The notes: generated by a model from the sequence alone, not told the origin. Shown: positions 33,026 to 42,342, counted from the stretch's first letter. The stretch is 64,000 nucleotides of DNA from Abyssibacter sp036156195 (GCA_036156195.1 JAYZUZ010000011.1:124001-188000); one strand, 5' to 3'. Numbers and translations: made by a program.

Positions 33026-33165
33026 GGCCCGGCCCGGATTTAAAGAGTCGCGCACGGTAATCAGGCCGTGCCCGAAAATCAAGCAAATCCGGGCGGAAAA
33101 TGCTGCACCGCAACCCGCCCTCCGATAAACTGAGGTGTTCCACCCCATCCAGCTTGTGACTTCTG

Positions 33166-34998
33166 ATGACGAGCGCGCCCGTAAACCCTGCCGACTCTGC
33201 CCTGCGACGCGAACCGGAGACCCTCTCGGGTGCCGAGATCATTGTCCGCGTCCTGGCCGAGCAGGGCGTCGACGTCATCTTCGGCTACTCCGGTGGCGCC
33301 ATTCTGCCCACCTATGACGCCGTATTCCGCTACAACGCCGACCATAAAGACGCGATGCCGCTCATCGTGCCGGCCAATGAGCAGGGCGCGGGTTTCATGG
33401 CGGCGGGCTATGCGCGCGCCTCCGGCCGGGTTGGCGTGGCCATGGTCACCTCCGGACCGGGCGCCACAAACTGCGTGACTCCCGTCCGTGACTGCATGGC
33501 TGACTCCATCCCCATCGTGGTGATCTGTGGCCAGGTGCCGACTGGCGCCATCGGCACGGATGGTTTCCAGGAAGCGCCCGTCACCAACATCATGGGCAAC
33601 TGTGCCAAGCATGTGTTTCTGGTCACCGAGCCGGAACGCCTCGAAGCCACGGTGCGCTCGGCATTCGAGATCGCGCGCACGGGCCGGCCCGGCCCCGTGG
33701 TGATCGATGTCCCCAAAGATGTGCAGAACTGGACGGGGCCCTACCGTGGCGCCGGCGAATTGCCCATCCCTGGCTATCGCCAGCGCCTCCGCGCTGTCCA
33801 GACCGCACAGCTGTCCGAGCGGCGCTGCGAGGAGTTCTTTGCGTTGCTGGATCAGGCCGAGCGGCCGCTGATCTATGCGGGCGGGGGGGTCATCTCCAGC
33901 GAGGCCAGCCAGGCCATGCGCGCCTTCGCAGACCACTATGGCATCCCGGTGGTCACCACCTTGATGGGCCTGGGTGCTTATGACACCACCCAGCCGCGTT
34001 CCCTGCACATGCTGGGCATGCACGGAACAGCCTATGCCAACTATGCGGTCGACGATTGCGACTTTCTGATCACCCTGGGGGCACGCTTTGATGACCGCGT
34101 TGCGGGCGTGCCCGACCGCTTCGCACCCAAGGCCAAGCACATTGCGCATTTTGATATTGATGCGTCGGAAATCGGCAAGGTCAAACCCGTGCACTGGCAC
34201 CACGTGGGGCGGCTGGCCCCGGCGCTGGAGACGCTGCTGAGCTACGGCCAAACCCAACAGGTGCAGACCGACTTTGCGCAGTGGCATGACCACATCGCCG
34301 ACCTCAAGTCGACCTATGCGATGAATTACGACCGCCAAAGCGATCAAATCCAGCCGTACGCGGTTCTGGAGGCGATTAACCGGCTTACGGGCGGCGATGC
34401 CATCATCGCCACAGGTGTCGGTCAGCACCAGATGTGGGCGGCCCAGTACTTCGATTTTCGCGAACCCCGGCTCTGGCTCACTTCAGGCTCCATGGGCACG
34501 ATGGGTTTTGGCCTGCCGGCGGCCATCGGCGCACAGTTCGCGCAGCCCAACAGAATTGTCATCGACATCGATGGCGATGCCAGCATTCGCATGAATCTGG
34601 GCGAGCTGGAGACCGTCACGACCTACAACCTGCCGGTGAAGGTGGTGGTGCTGAACAACTACGGCGACGGCATGGTCAAGCAGTGGCAGCGCCTGTTCTT
34701 CAAAGGACGTTTCGCGTTCTCGGACAAGTCTCTGCATAAGAAAGACTTCGTTAAAGCTGCCGAGGCGGATGGCTTCCCCTGGGCCAAGCGCCTGGATCAG
34801 GTCGCGGACATCGACCGGGTCGTCAAGGATTTTGTGGAGTTCGACGGCCCGGCATTTCTGGAGGTCATTATTGACCCGGAAGCCGGCGTCTATCCGATGG
34901 TTGGCCCGGGCATGAGCTATGCACAGATGATTACGGGCGACCACATTCCGTCTCGCCATGCGCCATCGGAGCAAGCCGATCAGTCGGAGATGTTCTAA
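33166..34998 (+). CDS. ilvB: Acetolactate synthase large (catalytic) subunit
   Basis: A 610-residue thiamine diphosphate enzyme forming acetolactate or acetohydroxybutyrate. The catalytic Glu lies in IVPANEQGAGFMA, the FAD/quinone-oxidase-like middle domain is present, and the ThDP motif runs GDASIRMNLGELETV to VVLNN. The C-terminal part, with KQWQRLFFKGRF, HKKDFVKAAEADG and YPMVGPGMSYAQMITGDHI, is unlike the usual gammaproteobacterial IlvI/IlvB and longer, which suggests replacement by a foreign type. It is head to head with ilvH across 140 bases that contain a 20-base inverted repeat (33052-33071). No strong ribosome binding site precedes the ATG. Confidence 0.94.
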   Translation: MTSAPVNPADSALRREPETLSGAEIIVRVLAEQGVDVIFGYSGGAILPTYDAVFRYNADHKDAMPLIVPANEQGAGFMAAGYARASGRVGVAMVTSGPGATNCVTPVRDCMADSIPIVVICGQVPTGAIGTDGFQEAPVTNIMGNCAKHVFLVTEPERLEATVRSAFEIARTGRPGPVVIDVPKDVQNWTGPYRGAGELPIPGYRQRLRAVQTAQLSERRCEEFFALLDQAERPLIYAGGGVISSEASQAMRAFADHYGIPVVTTLMGLGAYDTTQPRSLHMLGMHGTAYANYAVDDCDFLITLGARFDDRVAGVPDRFAPKAKHIAHFDIDASEIGKVKPVHWHHVGRLAPALETLLSYGQTQQVQTDFAQWHDHIADLKSTYAMNYDRQSDQIQPYAVLEAINRLTGGDAIIATGVGQHQMWAAQYFDFREPRLWLTSGSMGTMGFGLPAAIGAQFAQPNRIVIDIDGDASIRMNLGELETVTTYNLPVKVVVLNNYGDGMVKQWQRLFFKGRFAFSDKSLHKKDFVKAAEADGFPWAKRLDQVADIDRVVKDFVEFDGPAFLEVIIDPEAGVYPMVGPGMSYAQMITGDHIPSRHAPSEQADQSEMF

Positions 34999-36427
34999 CA
35001 CGCGCGGCGGGCAACACGCCGCCGCTCTGCTGCTCAGCCTGATCCTCGCCTCGCTGCCCACGGCAAGCAGCGCACAATCCGACTACGCCGCCCAACGTCT
35101 GACCAGTGCACGGACGCTGGAAGACCGGGGTCAGTTCACCGCGGCTATCGTGGAGCGGCTATGGGCGCACGCAGCGCTCGACCGGCTGGATCAGCGCGAC
35201 CATAACGCGCACCAGATCTGGCGGTTACTGCAACGCCTGCCCTCCACGGCCTTGAACCGCCCGCCGGACGCCACCCCATGGACGGCCCAAGGCTGGTGGG
35301 CGCTGGCGCGCGCACATCGGCAGGCCGCCGGCTCCAACTGGGACCTCAGCGAAGCGCTCCAACGCTGGGAACAACAGTTCCCGGACCACCCGGCCCGCGA
35401 CTCTGTGTTGCGGACCTTGCGTGTCGATCTGCCCATGCACCGGCGTCAGGCGCCCGCGATGATGGGCGGGCCCGCGCCGCGCCCTCAGCGTATAGCGGTG
35501 GTTGCACCCACCACCGGCGCATTGGGCGGAGCGGGACAGGCATTGGTTGACGGCCTGCTCGAGGCCTCCCGCGCCCGTCCGGACATTAGCCTGCGCCTGT
35601 TCGACAGCGCACCATCCGGTGGGCTGGCCACCTACCAGGCGGCTGCCGGCTACCGGCCCGACCTCATCATCGGCCCACTGGACAAGTCCGCCGTGGAACG
35701 GCTCGCGCAGCAGACACAGCTATCCGTGCCAACCCTGGCCTTGAACTACGGTCCGCGCAGCGCCTGGGGCACCGGCAATCTGTGGCAATTTGGCTTGGCA
35801 CCCGAGGATGATGCGGCTGCAGCGGCCGAGCAGGCGCGCGCCCGCGGGCTGCAACGGGCCGCCGTGCTGTTCGCGGACGATGACTGGGGCCGCCGGGTCG
35901 GTCTGGGATTTCTGGAACGATTCGAGGCCCTCGGCGGCCGCATTGTGCGCCAGACACGCTTCTGGCCCGGCAGCTCGGAGTTGCAGGATGCCGTACGCCA
36001 CCTCCTCCAGCCCGATGCCCCGACCCCGTTGTGGCAGGACACCCGCCCCGGTCGACTGGCCGGATCGCGACAAGTGGATCTGCTGTTTCTGGCCGCCAAG
36101 TCACGCGATGCCAGGCTCATTGTGCCGCTGTTGCGCTTCCATCATGCAGTGGACTTGCCCATCTACGCTCCGGATGCCGCGCTGGGCGGCCGCCAAAACG
36201 CTGAAGCCCTGCGTGACCTGGACAGAGTCATGCTCTGTGGCCCCCGCGCCGGGGAATCCGGACAGACCGCATTCCCCCAGTTCCATGCACTGGGTCACGA
36301 CGCGTTTGCGGTCGCCAACCAACTCCCCTTGCTGACAGCCGGCCATCGCCTTGAAGGACAGACCGGGCAATTGTCACTCGAGAGCGGGGGACGCATTGCG
36401 CGCCACGCAGACTGCTCGCGGCTCTGA
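34958..36427 (+). CDS. lpoA: LpoA/LppC-like penicillin-binding protein activator
   Basis: A 489-residue protein. Residues 1-40 form a signal peptide (LLLSLILASLPTASSA before QSD). A TPR-like helical N-domain is followed by a periplasmic-binding-protein fold (about residues 165-480: RIAVVAPTTGALGGAGQALVDGLLEA, DLIIGPLDKSAVERL, AVLFADDDWGRRVGLGF, HALGHDAF). This is the LppC/LpoA layout, where the protein activates PBP1a from the outer membrane. Unlike typical LpoA there is no lipobox Cys at the cleavage site, so it may be free in the periplasm. It overlaps the end of ilvB by 41 bases, and is not beside rsmI as usual. Confidence 0.8.
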   Translation: MRHRSKPISRRCSNTRGGQHAAALLLSLILASLPTASSAQSDYAAQRLTSARTLEDRGQFTAAIVERLWAHAALDRLDQRDHNAHQIWRLLQRLPSTALNRPPDATPWTAQGWWALARAHRQAAGSNWDLSEALQRWEQQFPDHPARDSVLRTLRVDLPMHRRQAPAMMGGPAPRPQRIAVVAPTTGALGGAGQALVDGLLEASRARPDISLRLFDSAPSGGLATYQAAAGYRPDLIIGPLDKSAVERLAQQTQLSVPTLALNYGPRSAWGTGNLWQFGLAPEDDAAAAAEQARARGLQRAAVLFADDDWGRRVGLGFLERFEALGGRIVRQTRFWPGSSELQDAVRHLLQPDAPTPLWQDTRPGRLAGSRQVDLLFLAAKSRDARLIVPLLRFHHAVDLPIYAPDAALGGRQNAEALRDLDRVMLCGPRAGESGQTAFPQFHALGHDAFAVANQLPLLTAGHRLEGQTGQLSLESGGRIARHADCSRL

Positions 36428-36453
36428 CCTCGCAGCAGCAGCGCCCGTGAAAC

Positions 36454-36475
36454 CGGGGAGCCCGCAGGCTCCCCG
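36454..36475. terminator. Bidirectional terminator-like hairpin between lpoA and comEA
   Basis: A 9-base perfect stem (CGGGGAGCC / GGCTCCCCG) with a CGCA loop occupies the 56-base gap between two convergent genes. It could stop transcription from both sides, though neither flank has a strong U-run. Confidence 0.6.
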
Positions 36476-36483
36476 CAAACACA

Positions 36484-36735
36484 TCATTTGAGCAAAATGT
36501 TGTCCGCATTCTTGGCATAGGTTTTTTCGCCAACACCGCGCACCGCCTTGAGCTGCTCTGGCGAAGTAAACGCGCCGTGCTCCTGGCGATACGCAACGAT
36601 ACGCTCGGCCGTGACCGGCCCGACCCCTTCCAGTTCCGCCGCCAGGGTCTTCGCATCCGCTGAATTGATATTGACCGGCCCGGCAAAAGCGAGAACGGAA
36701 TACAACATTCCCAGAAGGATAATCATCTTTTTCAT
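36484..36735 (-). CDS. comEA: ComEA-like helix-hairpin-helix protein
   Basis: An 83-residue secreted protein. The signal peptide MKKMIILLGMLYSVLAFA is followed directly by a ComEA-type tandem helix-hairpin-helix: VNINSADAKTLAAELEGVGPVTAERIVAYRQ and GAFTSPEQLKAVRGVGEKTYAKNADNI. Such short ComEA proteins bind DNA in the periplasm during natural transformation. ATG 36735 is fixed by GGGAGA eight bases upstream. It is divergent from pilBCD, whose type IV pilus could power DNA uptake, so the two may work together. The 227-base divergent gap contains no promoter I can name with confidence. Confidence 0.9.
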   Translation of the reverse strand: MKKMIILLGMLYSVLAFAGPVNINSADAKTLAAELEGVGPVTAERIVAYRQEHGAFTSPEQLKAVRGVGEKTYAKNADNILLK

Positions 36736-36962
36736 TGCAGGTTTCTCCCAGTTGGTTTTGACAATGTGAGCCGTTGGTGCCCACACCCCCTTAAACGCAG
36801 CCAAAACATCAATCAGGACATCCCAATTCAACCGTTTGTCGGTCACAACAGTGGGCACGCCACCCGTCGGCCACACCAGCACCTGCATTGCGCATTTGGT
36901 TCGCTTGCATGCATCGACTACCATCCGACAGGTTGAGGACGACCACACTGCAGGAGACCGTC

Positions 36963-38690
36963 GTGACAGCCGGAGATCAGACCGTTCAGGTGGGATACAT
37001 CGGAGGATTGGCCCGCCGCCTGATCAACGAAGGGCTGTTGACCGATGCCTCCGCACGCGACGCGCAGGCCAAAGCGGCCAAGGAGCGCATGCCGCTGGTC
37101 CACTGGATCGTCTCGCGTCAGCTGGCGTCGGCGGTGGATGTCGGGATGGCCGCCAGCCGAGAGTTCGGTCTGTCGCTGCTCGACCTCAACGCCATGAATA
37201 TGGAGTACGCCCCCACCGGTGATGTGAGCGAAGCGCTAATCCGCAAGCATCGGGCGTTGCCGTTGTACAAGCGCGGCAAGAAGCTGTACGTGGCGACGTC
37301 GGACCCGACGAATCTTCAGGGCCTGGATGAAATCAAGTTCAACACCGGGCTGAGCACCGAGCCGGTGCTTGTTGAGGACGACAAACTCGACCAGACCATC
37401 GAGACCGTGCTCAACGCCATCGAAGCCGCCTCGCTGGACGTCGGCGATGACGATCTCGAAAACCTGGATCTGTCCGATGGCGAGGAGGAGACCGACGACG
37501 ACAACATTACCCGGGCCGACACCGAATCGGCGCCCGTAGTTCGCTTCGTCAACAAGATCCTCCTCGATGCCATCAACCGGGGCGCCTCGGACATTCACTT
37601 CGAGCCCTACGAGAAAAAGTACCGCATCCGCTATCGACAGGACGGCATCCTGCAGGAGGCCGCCACCCCGCCCGTCCAGCTCGGGATGCGCCTGGCCGCA
37701 CGACTCAAGGTCATGTCACGCATGGACCTCGCCGAACGCCGCATCCCGCAGGACGGTCGCATCAAGCTCAACCTGTCCAAGACCAAGGCCATCGATTTTC
37801 GTGTCAACACCTGCCCGACGCTGTTTGGCGAGAAAATCGTGCTGCGTATTCTCGACCCCTCCAGTGCACAGCTCGGCATCGACGCACTGGGTTACGAACC
37901 CCATCAGAAAGACCTGTACCTCAAATACCTGAACAAGCCCTATGGGATGATTCTGGTCACTGGCCCTACGGGCAGTGGTAAGACGGTCTCGCTCTACACG
38001 GGCCTGAATATTCTCAATACCGCAGACCGGAACATCTCCACTGCGGAAGACCCGGCTGAAATCAACCTGCCGGGCATCAACCAGGTCAATGTAAACCCGA
38101 AGGTCGGCCTGACCTTCGCATCCGCACTCAAGGCGTTTCTCCGTCAGGATCCGGATGTGATCATGGTGGGTGAGATTCGTGACCTGGAAACGGCCGAAAT
38201 CGCCATCAAGGCCGCGCAGACCGGGCATCTGGTGTTATCGACGTTGCATACCAACGACGCACCGCAAACACTGACCCGCATGCTCAATATGGGCGTGCCG
38301 GCCTATAACATCGCCTCATCGGTCTCGCTCATAATCGCCCAGCGTCTGGCGCGCCGGCTCTGCAAGCAGTGCAAGCAGCCTGTAGAAATCCCTCGGGAAG
38401 AGTTGCTCAAGGAAGGGTTCCTGGAATCCGACCTGGACAAGCTGACCCTGTTCGATGCCAAAGGCTGCGATGCCTGCAGCGGCACCGGCTACAAGGGCCG
38501 TGTCGGCATCTACCAGGTCATGCCGGTCAACGAGGACATGGGCCGCGCAATCATGGAAGGATCCAATGCAATGGAGCTGGCGCAGCTGGCCCAGCAACAA
38601 GGGATTAACGACCTTCGCCGCTCAGGCCTGGAGAAAGTCATGCAAGGCGTGACAAGCTTGGTCGAAGTCAACCGCGTCACCGTCGATTAG
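36963..38690 (+). CDS. pilB: Type IV pilus assembly ATPase PilB
   Basis: A 575-residue cytoplasmic ATPase that drives pilus extension. An N-terminal MshE-like domain (about 10-150) is followed by the T2SSE core. Walker A GPTGSGKTVSLYTG starts near residue 334, the Asp box is in ISTAEDPAEINLPGINQVNV, Walker B reads FLRQDPDVIMVGEIRD, and the His box is LSTLHTNDAPQTLTRML. A tetra-Cys zinc site (CKQCKQ, CDACSG) is near 465-510. The start is a GTG preceded by AGGAG at the right distance; an ATG 25 codons upstream lacks one. No pilA major pilin gene is next to it. Confidence 0.95.
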   Translation: MTAGDQTVQVGYIGGLARRLINEGLLTDASARDAQAKAAKERMPLVHWIVSRQLASAVDVGMAASREFGLSLLDLNAMNMEYAPTGDVSEALIRKHRALPLYKRGKKLYVATSDPTNLQGLDEIKFNTGLSTEPVLVEDDKLDQTIETVLNAIEAASLDVGDDDLENLDLSDGEEETDDDNITRADTESAPVVRFVNKILLDAINRGASDIHFEPYEKKYRIRYRQDGILQEAATPPVQLGMRLAARLKVMSRMDLAERRIPQDGRIKLNLSKTKAIDFRVNTCPTLFGEKIVLRILDPSSAQLGIDALGYEPHQKDLYLKYLNKPYGMILVTGPTGSGKTVSLYTGLNILNTADRNISTAEDPAEINLPGINQVNVNPKVGLTFASALKAFLRQDPDVIMVGEIRDLETAEIAIKAAQTGHLVLSTLHTNDAPQTLTRMLNMGVPAYNIASSVSLIIAQRLARRLCKQCKQPVEIPREELLKEGFLESDLDKLTLFDAKGCDACSGTGYKGRVGIYQVMPVNEDMGRAIMEGSNAMELAQLAQQQGINDLRRSGLEKVMQGVTSLVEVNRVTVD

Positions 38691-38710
38691 CAGCACGAGA
38701 CAGCACATCC

Positions 38711-39928
38711 ATGGCAAAAGCGGCAGTCAAGGAATCCACCTTTCAGTGGCAAGGTACGAATCGGGATGGCGCGCGGGTCAAGGGCCAGATGGAAGCCCTG
38801 AGCGATGCCTTGGTCAAGGTGCAGCTGCGCAAGCAGGGCATTAACCCGATCAGCGTTCGAAAAAAGACCGAGCTGTTCGGCAAACGCAAGAAGAAAATCG
38901 AATCCGGCGATATCGCCATCTTCTCCCGCCAGATGGCGACCATGATGCAGGCTGGCGTGCCACTTGTTCAGGCGCTGGACATTGTTGGCAAAGGCCACGA
39001 AAACCCAGCGATGGGCGAGATGATTGGCGAGATCCGGACCGAAATCGAGGGCGGTGCAACTTTTGCTGAATCCTTGTCCAAACACCCGAAGTACTTTGAT
39101 GATCTGTTCGTAAACCTGGTCGATGCCGGCGAGCGCTCTGGCGCGCTGGAGGCGCTGCTCGACAAGATTGCGACCTACAAGGAAAAAACCGAAGCGATTA
39201 AGAAGAAGGTCAAGAAAGCCCTGACCTATCCGGCCGCGGTGATTGTGGTCGCATTTATCGTCACCGGCATTCTGCTGTATTTCGTCGTCCCGCAGTTCGA
39301 GGATTTGTTCGTTGGCTTCGGTGCCGACTTGCCAGCCTTTACCAAGATGATCATCAGTCTGTCCCAGTTCGTGCAGACCAAGTGGTGGATGGTACTGGGG
39401 ATCTTGATTGCCATCGGCGTCACCCATGTGCAGTGCCACCGACGGTTTCGTGGCTACCGCCGCGCCCAGGATCGCATCATGCTGCGCCTGCCCGTGGTTG
39501 GCGACATTCTCAACAAGTCAGCGGTGGCTCGCTTCGCCCGCACCCTGTCCACCATGTTTGCTGCCGGCGTGCCGCTGGTCGACGCCCTGGATTCTGTCTC
39601 GCGTGCCGCTGGCAACATTGTTTACGAAGAAGCGGTCCAGCAGATGAAGGACCAGGTTGCTACGGGCCAGCAACTGCAGGTCACCATGGCGCAGGTTGCG
39701 CTGTTCCCAAGCATGGCCGTACAGATGATCGCGATTGGCGAGGAGTCCGGCGCCCTGGACTCCATGTGCGCCAAGGTGGCGGATTTCTATGAAGAGGAGG
39801 TCGACAACCTGGTCGACAACCTCTCCAGCCTGCTCGAGCCGCTGATCATGGCGGTGCTCGGCGTGCTGGTCGGTGGCCTCGTCGTGGCCATGTACTTGCC
39901 GATCTTCAAGCTCGGCTCGGTGGTCTAA
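38711..39928 (+). CDS. pilC: Type IV pilus inner membrane platform protein PilC
   Basis: A 405-residue polytopic protein of the T2SSF family that couples PilB to pilin polymerisation. Two homologous T2SSF domains are seen: FSRQMATMMQAGVPLVQALD (about 75-195) and FARTLSTMFAAGVPLVDALD (about 275-400), with membrane helices near 170-200, 225-245 and 375-400. It starts 20 bases after pilB and is 37 bases before pilD. Confidence 0.96.
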   Translation: MAKAAVKESTFQWQGTNRDGARVKGQMEALSDALVKVQLRKQGINPISVRKKTELFGKRKKKIESGDIAIFSRQMATMMQAGVPLVQALDIVGKGHENPAMGEMIGEIRTEIEGGATFAESLSKHPKYFDDLFVNLVDAGERSGALEALLDKIATYKEKTEAIKKKVKKALTYPAAVIVVAFIVTGILLYFVVPQFEDLFVGFGADLPAFTKMIISLSQFVQTKWWMVLGILIAIGVTHVQCHRRFRGYRRAQDRIMLRLPVVGDILNKSAVARFARTLSTMFAAGVPLVDALDSVSRAAGNIVYEEAVQQMKDQVATGQQLQVTMAQVALFPSMAVQMIAIGEESGALDSMCAKVADFYEEEVDNLVDNLSSLLEPLIMAVLGVLVGGLVVAMYLPIFKLGSVV

Positions 39929-39965
39929 CGCATCCCCGAGGCTCGTTCCACCACCGGATTTTGAT

Positions 39966-40835
39966 GTGATCGAATTGCTCCAGGCCTCTCCGGCGTTATG
40001 GATGACGACGGTCGGGCTGTTCAGCCTGCTGGTTGGCAGCTTTCTGAATGTTGTCATTCATCGCCTGCCCTTGATGATGCAGGCGGGATGGCGTCAGGAG
40101 TGCCGACTGCTGCTGGAACTGCCCGAGCAGAATGCACCTGCCATCTCGCTTCTGCGCCCCCGATCACAGTGTCCGGGTTGCAGCCAGCCGATTGCCTGGT
40201 ACGACAACATACCGGTCCTGAGCTATCTGATGCTTCAGGGGCGCTGTCGTCGGTGCGGGCAGCGCATCAGTCCACGTTACCCGGTTGTGGAATTGCTCAC
40301 CGCCCTGCTCAGCGTTGTGGTTGCGTGGCAAATGGGGTTTGGATTGGCGGGCATGTCCGCCATTGTGCTGACCTGGGCCTTGGTCGCTCTGTCGGGTATC
40401 GACCTGGATCACCAGCTGCTGCCTGACAGCATTACCTTGCCGGCACTGTGGGCCGGGCTGCTGCTGAGTCTTGCTAACGGCGGGGTCACGCCCACCGAGG
40501 CCATTGTCGGCGCTGCGGCCGGCTATCTGTCGCTGTGGCTGGTCTTTCATGGATTTCGATTGCTCACTGGCAAGGAGGGCATGGGGCACGGCGACTTCAA
40601 GCTGCTGGCGGTTTTTGGCGCCTGGCTTGGCTGGGAAAGCCTGCCGCTGATCATCCTGCTCTCCTCCGTCGTCGGGGCTGTCATGGGCGGGCTGCTCATG
40701 GCATCCGGCGCCCTGCGTCGCGATCAGCCCATGCCATTTGGTCCCTTTATCGCGGCCGCAGGCTGGATCGCCTTGCTCTGGGGCGATGCCATCTGGCACA
40801 CCTATCTGGCGTTCTCGGGTCTCCAGGCAGGATGA
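39966..40835 (+). CDS. pilD: Prepilin peptidase / N-methyltransferase PilD
   Basis: A 289-residue inner-membrane aspartyl protease that cleaves type IV prepilin leaders and methylates the new N-terminus. The cytoplasmic loop holds two CxxC pairs (CPGCSQPIAWYDNIPVLSY and GRCRRCGQRISPRYP). The catalytic Asp residues are in SGIDLDHQLLPD and GKEGMGHGDFKLLA. GTG 39966 is proposed as start because it leads into the conserved SLLVGSFLNVVIHRLP helix at the expected distance; no in-frame ATG exists closer. It overlaps the coaE start (ATGA). Confidence 0.95.
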   Translation: MIELLQASPALWMTTVGLFSLLVGSFLNVVIHRLPLMMQAGWRQECRLLLELPEQNAPAISLLRPRSQCPGCSQPIAWYDNIPVLSYLMLQGRCRRCGQRISPRYPVVELLTALLSVVVAWQMGFGLAGMSAIVLTWALVALSGIDLDHQLLPDSITLPALWAGLLLSLANGGVTPTEAIVGAAAGYLSLWLVFHGFRLLTGKEGMGHGDFKLLAVFGAWLGWESLPLIILLSSVVGAVMGGLLMASGALRRDQPMPFGPFIAAAGWIALLWGDAIWHTYLAFSGLQAG

Positions 40836-41461
40836 GCTGGACCGTCGGACTGACAGGCGGTATCGCCAGTGGCAAGACAGCCGTCGCAACTCTGCTCGAA
40901 TCCTGGGGGGTGCCCGTACTCGATGCTGACCAGGCCGCGCGTGATGTCGTCGAGCCAGGGACGCCGGGCCTGGCTGCGATCGTGGCGCAGTTCGGTGAAG
41001 CTGTGCTGACCTCCACCGGCGCGCTGGACCGCGCCGCCCTGCGTGCCCGAGTTTTTGCAGACCCGGAACAGCGGCGCCGCCTGGAAGCCATCGTGCATCC
41101 TGCCGTTCGACAGGCCATGCGCCAGTGGCAGTCCGAACAACGCGGCCCCTATTGCGTATTGGCAATTCCACTGTTGGTCGAATCAGGCTTGCAGGCCATG
41201 GTCGACCGGGTTTTGGTTGTGGATACGCCGGTTGATCAGCAACGGGCGCGTCTCATGCAGCGTGATGACATCGATGCGGCGCTGGCCGACCGCATTATCC
41301 AGGCACAGTCCGACCGGGAGAGCCGACTGGCCGTCGCGGATGATGTCATCGACAACGCAGGCGACTTGGCAGCGCTCGAACCCCAGGTCCGCGCGCTTCA
41401 CCGGCGCTACCTGGCGATGGCCTCCGGTGAAGCCACGAAAGAATCCGCTCCAGATGACTGA
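40832..41461 (+). CDS. coaE: Dephospho-CoA kinase
   Basis: A 209-residue kinase for the last step of coenzyme A synthesis. The P-loop GGIASGKT is at residues 9-16, followed by DADQAARDVVEPG, VHPAVRQAM, IPLLVESG and RDDIDAALADRIIQAQ, all family landmarks. The ATG overlaps the pilD stop (ATGA), as in the conserved pilD-coaE-zapD-yacG order of Pseudomonas and related genera. Confidence 0.96.
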   Translation: MSWTVGLTGGIASGKTAVATLLESWGVPVLDADQAARDVVEPGTPGLAAIVAQFGEAVLTSTGALDRAALRARVFADPEQRRRLEAIVHPAVRQAMRQWQSEQRGPYCVLAIPLLVESGLQAMVDRVLVVDTPVDQQRARLMQRDDIDAALADRIIQAQSDRESRLAVADDVIDNAGDLAALEPQVRALHRRYLAMASGEATKESAPDD

Positions 41462-41515
41462 GCACGGCCCGACGATCTCGTTACAATGCGGGTTCAACGG
41501 GGGGCGTTTGCTTGC

Positions 41516-42304
41516 ATGACTGGTCAGGGACCGACGCACAATACGATCTGGTTCGAACAACCGCTGAATGAGCGGGTGCGGACCTACTTGCGTCTGGAGT
41601 TTCTGTTCAAGCGTCTGCGCCATCATCGTGGCGATGCGAGCTACTGGGGACGCCGTGCTGCCGTAGGCGCCCTGCTAGATATCTTCCTGCTCCTTGGGCG
41701 CAGCGATCTCAAGGGCGACATCACCAAGGAGCTGGGCGAGCAACATGCCCATCTTCGACGACTCGAAGCCCGCCCCGGCGTCAACGATGACCGGCTCAGC
41801 GATGTACTGCAAAAGATCGACCAGGCGATTCACGCCATCCAGGGCCTGTCGACTCAATTTGCGGGATCGGCACTGCGCAACAACGACTTCCTGGTCAGCA
41901 TCGCCAACCGAATTGCCATTCCGGGCGGCACCACCGGATTTGATCTGCCCAACTTCGAACTGTGGCTGCGACGCCCCCTGGAAGAATCCGAGCGCGACCT
42001 CAACGCGTGGTGTGCAGATATCGGTGCTTTCGAGCGCGCCATCGACCTTGATCTGGATCTGATTCGGGGTAGCGCCGTGCCCAGGCCTGTCGTGGCCCAG
42101 GACGGTATCCACGTACAGTCGCTGGATGGTCCACGCCAGATGCTGCGGATCGGGGTTGCAGCGGAGCAGCGCGTTCACCCTGAGATCAGCGCCGGCAAGC
42201 ACCGGTTTACGGTGCGCTTCATGGAAACCCGGGAAACCAGCAGCCGCAGCCATCAGGTGCGGGAGAACATCGAGTTCCAGCTCGCCTGCTGCGGCATTGG
42301 CTAG
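41516..42304 (+). CDS. zapD: Cell division protein ZapD
   Basis: A 262-residue FtsZ-bundling protein (DUF1342). Conserved parts are FEQPLNERVRTYLRLEFLF near the start, LRNNDFLVSIANRIAIPGGT and LPNFELWLRRPLEE in the middle, and FTVRFMETRETSSRSHQVRENIEFQLACC at the end. ATG 41516 is chosen; an ATG at 41486 would add ten residues. It helps organise the Z-ring at mid-cell. It follows coaE by 54 bases and precedes yacG. Confidence 0.95.
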   Translation: MTGQGPTHNTIWFEQPLNERVRTYLRLEFLFKRLRHHRGDASYWGRRAAVGALLDIFLLLGRSDLKGDITKELGEQHAHLRRLEARPGVNDDRLSDVLQKIDQAIHAIQGLSTQFAGSALRNNDFLVSIANRIAIPGGTTGFDLPNFELWLRRPLEESERDLNAWCADIGAFERAIDLDLDLIRGSAVPRPVVAQDGIHVQSLDGPRQMLRIGVAAEQRVHPEISAGKHRFTVRFMETRETSSRSHQVRENIEFQLACCGIG

Positions 42305-42342
42305 GCGGCCCGCCCGACTTACCGCACGATCAGATCGATACC

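Noticed and set aside
33079..34428. Long minus-strand frame opposite ilvB
   Set aside because: Lies entirely antisense to a well supported enzyme and shows His/Gly-rich shadow composition.
36758..36763. Perfect TTGACA upstream of pilB
   Set aside because: No acceptable -10 hexamer at 16-18 bases downstream on the plus strand.
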